Source: Polytrichum commune (taxonomy: Eukaryota > Streptophyta > Polytrichopsida > Polytrichales > Polytrichaceae). From it: 64,000 nucleotides of DNA. The notes under the pieces are model-generated. The model was not told the origin of the DNA, ran no database searches, and worked only from the letters and a program-made list of their open reading frames with translations. The translations under genes were made by a program, and so were the position numbers. Location of the stretch: contig OX485806.1 in NCBI GenBank assembly GCA_950295325.1, positions 45,689,169-45,753,168 of the forward strand, read 5' to 3'. Position 1 is the stretch's first letter, and each line of letters begins with the position of its first letter. This document shows positions 12,651 to 24,800 of this stretch, piece by piece.

Positions 12651-13119
12651 TGTGCACTAACCCCTGTCCGTCCTAAAGCAGAATCTCAGCAATCCAACTG
12701 CTAATGATTCAACAAAAAGAAAGCACCTCACCATTCTTTCTCTCGGCATTGTCGCACTACGCAAATTGCTCAAGGGGAGGGGTGATTTCCCTTAAGTGCC
12801 CCCGTCCTCCTCGAGTTTGGCCCGTAACCGCCTAGGGTAATTGTTTACGGTAATTGCCCTATTCCCGTACAACTGTCATTACTCCGGCCGCTTCCGGAAC
12901 TGACGATTATTTAACAGTATTTTCGGTACGGTTCTGGCTAGGCTAAGAGGGCCGTTTAAACCATTTTATTGCGATTGGACGGACATGCAAAGAGTTATTT
13001 CCTAAAACGGCTAAGCTACCCTAAATTCCCTTAACCTAACCAAAACAAACTGGCTATTCCTACTCTAAAGACTGGTTTGGCTGTTAATCTGGACTTCCGT
13101 GCATTTACCGGCTCCCACA

Positions 13120-13349
13120 TTCTTGAGCATTCTAAAATTTGCACACCATAACCTATGCATAGCTAACAACCTTACTCTCGTGACTCTTAGTCTCTGTGGG
13201 TGGGTGGTGTTTCCAACACCCGGGGCCCTTATTAACACTAGGATCACTTGGGCCCTCTCACCAATGGCGCCACAAGTCCCGGATGTCTCTCCAGGGTCCC
13301 CCTTGTACCCATGGTATTTTGGGCACTCCTCATGGAGAGGTGTACAACA
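13120..13349 (-). mobile_element. Ty3-type LTR (family A), right part of the split solo LTR
   Basis: Continues the LTR interrupted at 7,376, from TTCTTGAGCATTCTA to the terminus CATGGAGAGGTGTACAACA. The intact family terminus reads GAGAGGTGCGCGACA. Confidence 0.85.
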
Positions 13350-13504
13350 ATCCTTTCTAAATGAAAAATTGGAAAACAAATTTTCACAATAATGATGAAG
13401 TATTTTTCTGATTTTAGTCCTCATTAAGAAGTTAATCATCTTGCTTATCTATTCATTTATCAAGAATTCATGTCATTGAAAGTCTCAACCACTAAAGTAA
13501 TCAT

Positions 13505-13798
13505 CCATGGCATCTATGCAAAAATTAGATGTAGATGGAGTGGTTGCTTGATAGAAGTAAATATCACTTGACAAAGTTATGGAGGTTTGAAGCTATTGGG
13601 GGCTTCCAACTCCAACGGCTAAAAGAAAATGTCTACGTGGCCCCAACTCTTAGGAGAGAGACAAAAGGTTTTTTGATGGTGGAGTAAAGGCCCTACCCAA
13701 AGTCCTAGAGGCTTATATGGGTGAGGCGGCGTGGCTGGCCCAACCCATCCAAGGCCGAACGGTATAGCCTCTACGGGTGTTGGCCCAACGTGGTTTAA
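13505..13798 (+). mobile_element. Ty3-type LTR fragment (family A), opposite orientation
   Basis: Matches the central part of the family A LTR in plus orientation (GTGGTTGCTTGATAG, GGCCCCAACTCTTAGG, CCTAGAGGCTTATATGGGTG). Both ends are truncated. It lies 150 bp from an oppositely oriented LTR. Confidence 0.75.
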
Positions 13799-14559
13799 TT
13801 ATCTCTTTGTATTTGTTTTTTGTGTGAATACTATGTTTTTGGTAGTGCTTCAAATTGTCAAGTTTAACTAGATTTTTTATTTTCCTTTCTTGAAAGTAAA
13901 ATAACTCTATTTGTTTGTCACATTTTTTTTTTACCATGGAAAATCCCTTTTATTTATTCTTCTATATTTTCATGATTTTTTTTCTATGGTAAAATTCTTA
14001 AGTGTCTTTTCCTTCATTCGTGGGTGATTGTGTACCACTCATTTTTCATAGAGTGTGATGATGTTTTTTTTGTATCCGACTTATTTATTCTTTTTTTAAA
14101 ATTTCTCTGCGACATTCTAATGCTTGTAGGGCATGCCCTAGCCATTTCAAGCTCATGATATGGCTTGTTTTTTCTCAAATTTATTTTTCCCAACTCTTGG
14201 TGATGAAGAGTGGTAACATCTATTGAGCCATTATTGTAAAAATTCTTGATTAGTCAAGCCTTCGTCCATCTAATTTTAAAATTTTCTTGTCCAATTTTTT
14301 TCTTTTAAGTGCCATAGAATGTTTGGCTTAGGGTAAGACATGGTTTGTTGTAATTTTTTTTCATCATGTCTTTTTTCCTCTTGTCATATGTCTCATTGCA
14401 ATATTTGCATATTTTTTTCTTTGGCCCTTTGGTGTGCATATCTTTTCTTGACAATTGCATGTGTTTTATCAAATTCTTTGTTAATTTCTATATCAAGTCT
14501 AGAATTTGGAGTTGCTCCGTTTGTTTATCCAAAGTAAGATGTAGTTTATGAGACAAAAT
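13799..14559. other. AT-rich DNA without recognised features
   Basis: Strong T-rich bias on the plus strand. The short open frames have hydrophobic, low-complexity translations typical of T-rich DNA. This could be older Ty3 debris continuous with the integrase remnant that follows, but no motif supports it. Confidence 0.35.
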
Positions 14560-15070
14560 GTTCTTTTATTTTCCAACCACATAGGCTATAGGAGGTAAAA
14601 CCTTTGGTCTTAGTACCAAAATCATCAGTACATGCTTTGTGGGAACTTTGTATGTCGCTCAATAAGCCCATAACGCAAAGTGAAGCTTAACGTCCCAACC
14701 TATACTATAGACATTCACCATCTTTGTTAATATAATTTCTAGTACTTTGTTAGTACTTTTTGCTTGCTCATTTTCTTAATGATAATAGTTCGTAGACCGC
14801 CTACATAATATCATTAAAAAAATTATTCTAATGACATCATTCATGAAGTGTTTTTATTGATCATTTACTAACTCCACCGCGCATCCAAACTTTATGTTGA
14901 TCTCTTAATATATAAAATTTTATGTGGATTTTACTATGTTATCATTGAGAATTCTAGTGTGTATTCATTTGATAATATAATCCGTGGCTGTGATGATGTA
15001 ACAATTATTTGTAGGTCTTGCCAAAGGGTTGATAGGCCCAATGAAGTATCTTAGACATCAATGTTTATGT
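14560..15070 (-). pseudogene. Degenerate Ty3/gypsy integrase remnant
   Basis: Minus-strand translation in changing frames gives a recognisable C-terminal integrase core: NKVLE, then WDVKL followed by ALWAY and TYKVPT, the pattern also seen intact at about 18,720-18,800 in the neighbouring pol remnant. DNA similarity to that pol is visible around 14,655-14,700 (CAATAAGCCCATAACGCA). Many stops and frameshifts are present. This is an older, independent copy. Confidence 0.55.
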
Positions 15071-15200
15071 TCTTATTATTTCTTCAATCGTTACTTTTGG
15101 TGGTGGAGATTTCTTGATTTGTTCATCCAATTACATTTTTTTGTTCATGGTATAGGTTATTTTTATAAAAAATTATTGTAAGAGCCTAATGGTGTATGTT

Positions 15201-18200
15201 TGTGAGCCCAAAAAATGGACTCACATGTTAATTAACCCTAACGCAAATGTGGGGACGTAAAAAGGCAAGCTGAAAGGTGAACGTCACCATTAAGAAGAGA
15301 GAAATAAAACTAAATTAAAACAAAAAGGTAAGCACAATCACTGTGTGCGGGAAGGCGGAGTCTAAAAAGGAGAAAACGCCAATGAGAAAGGAAAAACCCG
15401 TTTTTTTTTCGCAATGCGAAAAAAAATGAGAAGGTTGTAGGGGTCTCGGGAGGTAGGAGGGAGAGAGCTCAGTGTGGGGGCGGGGATGATAGACTCGAGA
15501 GACGATGCAGAAGCCCTGTTGGAATGGATGGGAGGACGTTGAGAGGCGGAGGAAGGGCTATGTACTCATCAGGGCGTGGATCAAGTTAGGAGGACAGTGA
15601 GGCTCCCGTGCGGTTGGTGAGGCTTTCGCAAAGAGCAGGGACCTACCTACGTTTGCCTTCACGTCCTGCTAAGGGAGATCGCCCATCTAGGGCAACTTGC
15701 AAGTTTGCCTCCCCTTTCTCTAGTGCAGGAATTTGCAAAGCGGATGATCACATCCACTGTCTACTAAGAGCACTCGTCCGTGATTGGGGGAAGATGGAAA
15801 GAACCGTGGTGGCTATGGCAAGGCGGGGGAGTGCGGTAGGTTACTTTTGTGGATGCAAAAAAATGAAAAACGTGATTTTCTTGTAACAACTTCCAATTGG
15901 TTCTTAACCAGCAGATCGAGGAGAACATGGGTATCCAGGGTTGGCCTCAATGCAAGTTTTTCTGGTGCCTAACACTACATTATCGGAGCCGATGCCAAGC
16001 AGCCTGATCAAGGCAACATCCGCCTAGCTTACCCATTTTTGAGGCATGTCGATCTTCTTATTTCCCTCATAAACGACCGGTTTCTCTCAATACAACAATC
16101 CCTGCGCAACCGTTACACACCCTCGAACCAAAAAATGTGTCGGGCAAGGTTGATGGTTGCCAGAGTTAGGACATGCTCAAAGAATGTGGAACCTGCTATT
16201 GGTGAGAATGTTGCTCAGGTTGCAAACGGAAGTGTTAGCCATAAATCCCCACCCCTGTGCGTCGTAGTCCGGGAGGGGGCCCATGGCTCACATGTACTTG
16301 CTTGATGTCACTCAACCCTTAGGATTGAGCTTCTGTTACTCCAATGACATGAACATTAAGCACACAACTCTTATTCAAGGGGCATGAAGTGTCAAGCATT
16401 TCAAAATACTTCACTTCATTTAGTAGTTGCCACACCAATCCATAAGCCTCTATCCCACAAGAATGAGATTACTAACTAATCAAAACCCTTCCCTAATGGT
16501 AGCAAGGCGACACCCTAACATGCAGTTGGTGGCCTCTGCTTGTTCTTTCAATTCACTAATCTCCTAATCTTCACCCTACCAAATCCCTAATTAGCACTAC
16601 ACACTTAACCCAATACTCCATAGACTAATAGGGCTCGACTTCAACTCTGCATTGATATGACTCACCCTCCGCTGACCAAGCTCCCTCCCCTGCCTTCAAC
16701 AAGAACCATAGCTGCACATTTTTGTCAGCTAACAGCTCGATTTCAATTTCCTCCAATACCAATGCGGGTTTGCAGCTGCCTACACTCGGTGAGGAAGCTT
16801 CTGTGCCACCCCAGATTTCCACTTCGAAGCTACAGCCAAGGCCAATGTTAAAACCTTGCTGCATTAGTCCTTGTGGTTCCGATTCAGAGAAGTCTCTCAG
16901 CTGCTTCGAAATCCTAAGAGCTGACAACTTGTCAGCATTGACCTCAGGCCTTGTGAGCCCCAATCAATCTCATAACTCAAGCCAGTTGTTTTCACTTTGA
17001 CCCTGTCGATGCCAGCTCCAAGGTTGTTGTCTCCCTGTGAGTTGAACCTCCACCCCCTTTCTTAAATTGTGAATTAGCCATGTCTGCCACCTCACTTGAA
17101 CTCAAACTGCCGCTCTTCCAACACTTTGCAGGGGTAAACTTAAGGATATGTTCAATCAACACAACACCAAAATTCTCGCACAGGTGTTCAATTCAATTAC
17201 GGCTCCCAGTCAATTGCTCACACTGGCAGGCTTTCCGATTCGAGCAAGGAAATCTACCAGCAAGTGCCCAAGTGACGAAGTTGCCTCACCGACTTCTACT
17301 GATGACAACATTGCCTAGTTGCATTAAGGTTGCAGCCATATCAGTCTGTTGCAATTAGGGCTTCTCTATGCGGTCACGACCATAGCTGCAACCTCCTCTG
17401 CAATTCACACCCTAGTCGCATTCTGCAACCAACTGGCAGTCGACTCTGTGACCGCCCCTTGTGTGTTAATAGAGTTATGTGCAATTCCCTTGCTGCACAC
17501 CAAAATTCCTGCTCCTCTACAATCTGGAGCAAATGCTCCGCCTTCCAAACCCCTCCAGAGGTTGCCTGTTTGAGTAGCTTATCCGGTTCCTCCGGCTGTT
17601 ACCCTTTGCAAGACTTTGAGCTTTTATGAATCATGTGCATTCGAAGCTGCAAACTTGCAGCTGCAACGGCTTAACTCCCACCATTCCCACTCGCACCAAC
17701 GCAACCTTTCACCTCACCTCCCTGTGACATCGCCAGTCACCCTCTGTCTAGCATACACATCCCAGCGCTCTCCCAACAGAAAAAACAGCAAATAGGAGCC
17801 CATCTTCTCTACCGCAACAAGGCTCCGCCCCTATTTTTTCCTCCCAACTCTCAAGGTGAGAGAGAGTTTGTTTTTTGAAGATAGCCACCTCAACCGCCCC
17901 CGTCCGAGTCGCTGGATCCGAAATTAACTAGGATGCAGTGGTCCCTTGCCTAAATCGAACAATCTCCAAGCCCATTCTAGTTGAATAAAAACCCAGATTC
18001 ACAAGGCCTAACCTCTAAGGCCTAAGGAACCCCCTAACTAACTCCTAAGCAAATCTCTTACTCCACCTTCTACCCTACAAACATTAAAACATTAACATCC
18101 TATCTTTAATTTAATCTAATACAGCTCAAAGCCTTCACATTTTTTATGTTTTTGAATAATTGATTAAAAATCAAAACCTAAGTTGTAATGGATTTTTTAG

Positions 18201-18237
18201 CTTAAGAACACATGTGGGCACAAAATTTGGGCTCACA
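15201..18237. mobile_element. Candidate 3.04-kb LTR with 12-bp inverted ends
   Basis: The unit starts TGTGAGCCCAAA and ends TTTGGGCTCACA, a perfect 12-bp inverted pair with canonical TG...CA ends. Just outside the right end is TAACTGGCGACCATGAGGGG. The same CACA-TAAYTGGCGACCATG junction occurs on the minus strand at 62,448-62,463 upstream of a Ty3 gag remnant, so the right flank looks like an LTR/primer-site junction in plus orientation. The neighbouring pol is on the minus strand, so it need not belong to this LTR. No coding sequence is recognised inside. Flanking 5-bp sequences (ATGTT, TAACT) do not match. A DNA transposon with short inverted ends is the alternative. Confidence 0.5.
15402..15426. 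repeat. Perfect 12-bp hairpin, T8CGCA / TGCGA8
   Basis: TTTTTTTTCGCA and TGCGAAAAAAAA are separated by a single A. It lies about 200 bp inside the 3.04-kb unit. Confidence 0.7.
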
Positions 18238-18241
18238 TAAC

Positions 18242-18257
18242 TGGCGACCATGAGGGG
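18242..18257 (+). promoter_or_regulatory. Candidate retroelement primer-binding site
   Basis: TGGCGACCATGAGGGG begins four bases after a CA terminus. A closely related site follows an LTR-like terminus at 62,448-62,458 on the other strand. Tat/Ogre-type elements commonly have TGGCGAC-type sites. The cognate tRNA was not determined. Confidence 0.45.
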
Positions 18258-18296
18258 ATGGATCCATAATCTCTTGCTTGTATGCAAGTCTTTTTA

Positions 18297-21260
18297 TCAA
18301 GCACGGAACTCCTTGCATCGACTTCCAGATGTGCGAGTTGGAAAGCTCACTCCATTCAATGTTTCCAATTGGAGTGAGTTGTTTGGAAATGCCTCACGAA
18401 TGAGATAGGGCCCTAACCACACGGCATCAAACTTACCCAGAAATTCAAGTTTTCTAGCATCTTGAAGTAACACCATCATACATGGTCTCAAAGTCCTTGT
18501 CTTGTGTCGCTTGTCGAAGGTGATCTTCCTTCGCCTTTGGATGGCCTCTATGTGTTGAGCAGTCATTCTTCTCCTCTCATCAAGTTCTTCAAGTGTGGTC
18601 AATCTATTCCTCAATGACTAACTATCCGTGAGACGGGAATTCACGGCAATTCGTAATGACTCCACCTCAAATTCAATAGGAAGAGTGGCTTCCAATCCAT
18701 AAATTAATGAAAGTGGAGTTGTTTGAGTCGTCACCTTGAAGGTTGTTCGATAAGCCCACAATGCAGCTGTCAACTTGACATCCCAATCCTTCTTAGAGTC
18801 ATGAATCGTCTTGCGATGGATACTCACCAATGTCCCGTTAACACGTTCCGTTTGACCATTGATCTGCGGATGATAAGGAGTTGTTTTCCTATGATCTATC
18901 TGGAACCTATCGGTCTTCTTTTTAATTAAAGAATTCAGGAAATGAGTTCCCCTATCACTAACCAAAATCTTGGGACATCCAAACCTTGAGATAATGTTCT
19001 CATACATGAATGTGATGGCATTGGCGACCGTGTTTATCTTCACTGCCTTAACTTCAGCCCACTTAGTCAAATATTCCGTGGCCACAACAATGTACGCCAT
19101 ACCTTTTGAGGAATGGGGGTGGACCTCTCCGACATAATCGATTCTCCATTTCTCAAAATGAACTAAAGGTAAAGATACATGAAGTGGCATCTCAATACGG
19201 AGGTCGTTTCTCACATACCTCTGACATGTATGGCACTTCTTGACATACTCCTTAGCATCCTTAAATAGATCGGACCAGAAGTAACCTGCCCTGAGTACCT
19301 TTTGACCTGTAAGTAGTCCAGAGAAATGTCCACCACATGCACTGTCATAGCATGCGACCAAGATGGAGGGCACTTCTATCTCAGACACATATCGCCTCAG
19401 TATCCCGTCCATTCTTTTCCTGAACAACTTGTGTCCTATCACTGTGTAATGCCTACTATTGACCCAGACTTTCCTCCTAGTTTCATATGTCCAGTCGCCC
19501 TTTAGTTGTTGAGTGGTGAGAAATTCTCCAATGTCTGTGTACCAATCCGCCTTAGCGGTCACTAAGAAGAGATTGTCATCCCTCAAGCTATCATCAATGA
19601 GACTGGATCCAACTTCCTCTGACAACCTAGACAAGTGGTCCGCTTGCAAATGCATTCTACCTGGTTTGTATTCAACCGTGTGATCAAACTCTTCTAGCAA
19701 CAAAACCCAGCTACTTAACCTTCCGCTCAACTTTGCCTTGCTGACTAAGTATTTGATTGCCATGTGATCCACAAAGAACACCACATGATTACACATGAGG
19801 TGATGACGGAACATTTTGATTGAAAATACCATGGCTAGACATTCCCTCTCCGTGGTGGATTAATTTCTCTCGGCCGGTGTTAATTGCTTACTAGCATAAG
19901 CAATGGGTTGATCCTTCCCTTTCTCCCCTGTCGATTGACACAGTGCACTGCCCACTGCCACATTGCTAGCATCACAAAACACATGGAGAGGTTTATCCCA
20001 ATCCGGTGGCCTCAACACTGGGTATGTGCTCAACTTAGACCTCAGCTCCTCAAATGCCCTTTTGCAAGCCTCTGTCCACTCAAACCTACAATATTTCTTA
20101 AGCAACTAAATGATGGGAACCACAATTGTGGCGAAATCTAATATCAACTCTCTATATCAACCTACATGTCCCAACAACTTGGCTATTCCTTTAGCATTGG
20201 TTGGAGTAGTCAACCCATCTATCACAACTAATTTATCCAGGTCACGTTCTCTCCCTTTCTCACTCATCGCATATCCTAGTAACACCCCTTTCTGCACTCC
20301 CAAAAAAATCTTATCCGGATTCAGAGCCAACTGCATTTTCCTACATCTAATCAAAACATCTCTTACACACTGCAAGTGTTCCATAGCACTTGACTGAGTA
20401 CTAAAATTATCCACAAAATATGTTATAGATTTGAACAATAAGTCGGTGAAGATGTACATGACTAACCTCTGAAATATGGTAGGAGCATTAATAAAATCAA
20501 ATGGCATGACCACCCACACGAAAGTGTCCCAAGGAGTGGTGAAAGTTGTTTTGTGGATATCTTGTATCGCTATGGAAATCTGGTTATAACCCGCATAACC
20601 ATCCATGAAAGTGTAGTGAGCATACCCACCTATCTCCTCAAAAAGTAGCGTGATGAATGGTAAAGGAATATGGTCCTTCTGTGTATAAACATTCAACTTC
20701 CTATAATCCACACACACCCTCAGCTTCCCATTCTTCTTTTTTACCAAGATCATCGGAGATACCCAGTCCGTAATTTCTACTGGTTTTATAAATCCAACCT
20801 TCAACAACCTCTCCAACTCTGCCTTCACTAACAATTGCAATTGTGGATTCATTCTTCTATTTTTCTGTCTAATTGGTCTAGCACCTGGAATTAAGGAAAT
20901 GCGGTGCTCTACCATCTTACGAGGTATGTCTCTAAGCTCATCATATGACCATGCAAATATATCGCTAAACCCGTCCACCAAATCTCTATATTTTTTTATC
21001 TCATTCTCCTCCAACTTAGAACCCATCTTCATCTGCCTAACATTCCCATTCTTAGTCTTCACATCTACATACTTCCAATCCACTTCGGACACATGAGTTT
21101 GCTCCGTGGTGTTTCTATACCAATCTGGGGGGACCTTAGGATAATCCTTGGCATCCTGTCTCACCACAATGCTTGTTGATGTGGTCTTGAAATGCAAAGG
21201 TTCCTCTAACTTTGCCACCTCAAGGATTGCCTCCTCATCTTTAGTCTCGTCTACATGCAC
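18297..21260 (-). pseudogene. Ty3/gypsy (Tat/Ogre-like) pol polyprotein remnant
   Basis: On the minus strand, in order: a protease-RT linker with FSDIFAWSYDEL; reverse transcriptase (WVSPMILVKKKNG, VDYRKLN, FMDGYAGYNQI); RNase H (VFCDASNVAVGSALCQ, IAYASKQLTPAERN, VDHMAIKYL, ADHLSRL); integrase zinc region (HFSG...CHTCQRY) and core (VSDRGTHF, PYHPQINGQTERVN); and a C-terminal tail ending FPTRTSGSRCKEFRA. It would act in reverse transcription and integration of the element. It is dead: stops interrupt the RT/RNase H junction (about 20,105-20,160), the AERN-STT site (19,857-19,859, where family members have Tyr) and the tail at about 18,615 (CAG to TAG). The RT catalytic motif reads YFVDN rather than the usual (Y/F)xDD, so the second Asp is lost. 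The reading can be followed beyond 21,260 to about 21,620 with more stops. No LTR pair could be assigned. Confidence 0.85.
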
Positions 21261-21639
21261 TAGATTGATACCACATTCCTCTATCCCATCTACTCACGGT
21301 GTCAATCCTCCATGTAACCATTCCTCCTCCATGAACACCTCACATGGCTCCAACAATGCATATTTTTCCGTCTTTGACCTATCCACATCATCCCTCAAGT
21401 ATCCATGGTGAGAGGTCACCATCACATCGCATACCAAGTCCGGATATTCTTTTAACTACTGAGTATACTCACCATTGTCACTCCAATAATAAAAACTAGG
21501 ACCTAGATGGCCCAATCCCGTGTCTATCACAGCTCCCTGACTGCCTGCCTGGACTACTCCCACTAATGTATCACTCTTGTCATCTTTCCCTTATGTCTTT
21601 ATTTATATGTATGGGTTAGGACCAACGTAGACAACCCAT

Positions 21640-21894
21640 ATGGGACAATGTCGCCGATGCACCCTAACAATATCTTCCAATAGACCTACGATTCTCCATG
21701 TCGCCGGCTCAATCTGCATCCGAATAGCCTTTAAGGTTTATGTGTTGGCCTCCAATGCGCAACCTCATATCAATGGTGCCTTTCAAGTATCGCATGATTC
21801 GTTTCACAGCCATCCAATGCATCGGACCCGGTTTCGACATAAACCGACTTACTACGCTTACCGCAAATGCGAGGTCCGGTCTTGTAGCCACCAT
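21640..21894 (-). pseudogene. Ty1/copia RNase H-region fragment
   Basis: Minus-strand translation gives ATRPDLAFAVSVVSRFMSKP, HWMAVKRIMRYLKGT and GYSDAD, the classic copia segment joining reverse transcriptase to RNase H. After GYSDAD the frame continues AGDMENRRS and then breaks. It abuts the Ty3 pol debris directly, so one element inserted into or recombined with the other. Too short to be functional. Confidence 0.8.
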
Positions 21895-21899
21895 TGCCT

Positions 21900-24800
21900 A
21901 CATCAAACAACAATGGAATGCAAACAACAAAATTGTTGTGTGTCCTATTTTATTTTAGCTGGAAGTACACTTTCTGTTCTTAATTAGTTCATTAGTGTTT
22001 GACATTGTATGGTAACCAAACATTTGTGAATGCTTGCATTGTTTTAATAAAAATGTGTTATTCACACCACCTCTCCCACAATTAAGTAATCCAACTTTAA
22101 ATCCCATATAAGTGTGTATCACGTTGTTTTTGTGAAATATTTTTTGTATTGTACATGTGTTAACAACTTTTTTAATAGACAAATTTTTAATGGACTTTAT
22201 TCAACATAATCGATGAATAAGATTGGTCTTCACATCAGAATGCTCAAAATGATTGAAGTGATAAATATAAATATAATAAGAAATAAAATACAAAGCTTAC
22301 AATGAGAATTTCAAATGAACAAATCTTTTCTGATAAATATTAAAAAATTATAGAAAAAACATAGGTTTGAGGTCTTCATTTTTTTTTTTAATCATCAAAT
22401 TATGTTTTTTTCCTAGTGTACACTCCAAGAATTTATTAACTTTTGCATCTTAATTTTTTATTGATGTTTAATTAGACATAAATATTACACTTTCAAGTCT
22501 ATAATATTCAATTGTTGCATGGATTTCATAACATCTGATATCATAGTACGTCGAAGCAAAACATTGAGAGCAAATCACATACAGTTTCTAAATATCCTTC
22601 ACTTTGAAGATTACTGAAGCCAAAAAATAAACATATAATGAATTGAAATTACATTTGATTTCACATATGAAGAAGCTCCCTAAATATTAGACTCCACTGA
22701 ATCAATATTTTTGCAAGCCAAATCTTGTAAAAATTCAAAAGTTTATATCTGCAACAAAAAAAATTTAAAAAACCTAGAAAACTACAAACTACCAATCCAT
22801 TAAAATATAATTCCAACAAATAATAGCTTTGAAATCCATAAGTTTAACAACATTATGACCTTAAAATTCAAATTATATGAAAAAACTTTATAATTTTTTA
22901 TTTAGGGTCCAATTTAATTCATATTTTGTTATCAAATTTTAAATATATTCAAGATCTAATAACTAAAAGATGCATTATAGTTGACAACATATAATAAATA
23001 AATAAAAATAAATCCCAAAATTAACAAACTATAAGAATTTCTTAAATTTGACATTTATCCATATATTTGAATACTAAATTTATAATTTTACATAAATCTA
23101 TCAATAAAATATTTGAACTGCATCCAAGTTGGTTTGCTAAATTCCAACTTTATCAAACTCATATTTTAATACAATGTAATCATTAGAGTGGGATATTTCA
23201 TCATTCACACATATCAACATCATTACGCAAAATATATTATTTTAAAGTATTAAAATAATAATACACATTGTTTCAAATTTATAATCCGTTAAAAACTAGG
23301 TATGAGCAATAGCGCTGATAATTAAATATTTGAAATACTATTGATAATAAGGTTTTGGCAATACCGATAGACATTGCAATCAACTTAGTTTAACACTTTC
23401 ATATTTTGTTTATCTAATTCAATATGTGTCCATCACAAAGATATTGGCGGGCACCACCAATACCCGCAGTTTATAAATCGACATAAAATTTGGATTTCAC
23501 AAAATTCTTGAAGTCCACCCTAATAGAATGGAATTTCCCCAATTACAATGAACGCACCGCCAATATCCTCATATACACTTCTATAAAATATTATGCACTT
23601 GAAAGAAAAAATTTACCTCTTGTGCACCTTTGCCATTGCTACTTGGTTCCTCTTTTCTTTTTGTCTCTCTTTGCATTTTTTTCAAAGGTTCAACAAAGGA
23701 AAAAATCTTATTTCAAATTTCTTATTTCTTGTGGGTAATAATTCTTAAAAAATAAGTGATATTGAATGAGAAGCCCATTTGGATGATGGGATGTTTTCAA
23801 GAAGTTTGATGTTGAAAGATGTCGAGTCATTTCATATATAAATATTGTTTGATATTGTAAATACATTAGCAATCCCACCAACATCCCCAATAACCTCATA
23901 GATATGTTGATTCTTGAGGTGTTGGCAATAATGTCAATACCTAGATGTTTTCCTAAATATTTTTTGTATCACAAGGGTATTGACGGTATGTTAATAAACA
24001 ATTATGTTTTGTGTCACAAGGGCAATGGCGGTGTAATTAATTCCTTTATGTTTTTATAAATATTTTTTGTTTCATTTCACAAGGATATTATTGTTGCCAA
24101 TATGTGTTTTTTTTTGCAAATATTTGGTATTTTTATTTCTCAATTTTTTTGATAATTTCTTTACAAGATATTGGTTTTTCCAAAACATATTGTTTCTCTT
24201 TTATTTATTGCCAATGCCTATGTATTGGAAATCAAAATGTTTTTGTTACAACTATTTTGATTTTGTATCTCTATTATCTATTTGAAACATGAGAAAAGAT
24301 TACTAACACTATGCAATTCATCTCCAATTTCTTTTGCTTTGTGTTAATCGTCACTGTTGTTTTCACGTTTTTCAAACATTATGTTATTTATTATTTCTCT
24401 TGAACTTCAAATATTCCCATAATATCATCTAGTACATAAGCATTATGATTTTCTTTCTTAATGATTTGGTTCCAAATCATCAAAACTCTATATACCTTTG
24501 TGTCTTTCCTAAATTGTAATAAGATTGTGCATTATAGTATAGGAGTTAGTTTTCAAACTGCTCACTCATTTTCAAATTTTTTTGTTGTTGTAAAATACAT
24601 TCATTTTTCAATTATTTTTTGATTGAGTATTATTTTCATGTTATTTTATTTTTTGCTTATGTGAAATTAAAATCTAATCGGTTCTATCGCATGCACAATG
24701 ACGTTTGATGCATATTCCTACACACACATACATGTGTGTGTGTGTATATAAAAGATCGAGAGAGAGAATTTTGTCTATGTTTTATTCTGTTACTATTTAA

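Larger units (their letters stand above)
7377..13119 (-). mobile_element. ORF-bearing TG...CA element (family X), inserted in a Ty3 LTR
   Basis: On the minus strand the unit starts TGTGGGAGCCGG (13,119) and ends CGTGTTCCGACA (7,377). It interrupts a family A LTR cleanly, with 5-bp flanks TTATT (7,372-7,376) and TTCTT (13,120-13,124), a 4/5 target duplication. It carries remnants of one long protein gene homologous to the frame at 54,930-56,969. The 3' part, with a TATA-like block, AATAAA and about 900 bp of further sequence, also matches the plus-strand copy at 57,000-58,350. No reverse transcriptase, protease or integrase motif is visible. Without the AT-rich internal insertion the unit is about 3.5 kb. 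The ends and 5-bp duplication point to integrase-type insertion, so a non-autonomous LTR derivative or a giant solo LTR is likely. It is broken by stops and frameshifts. Confidence 0.75.
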
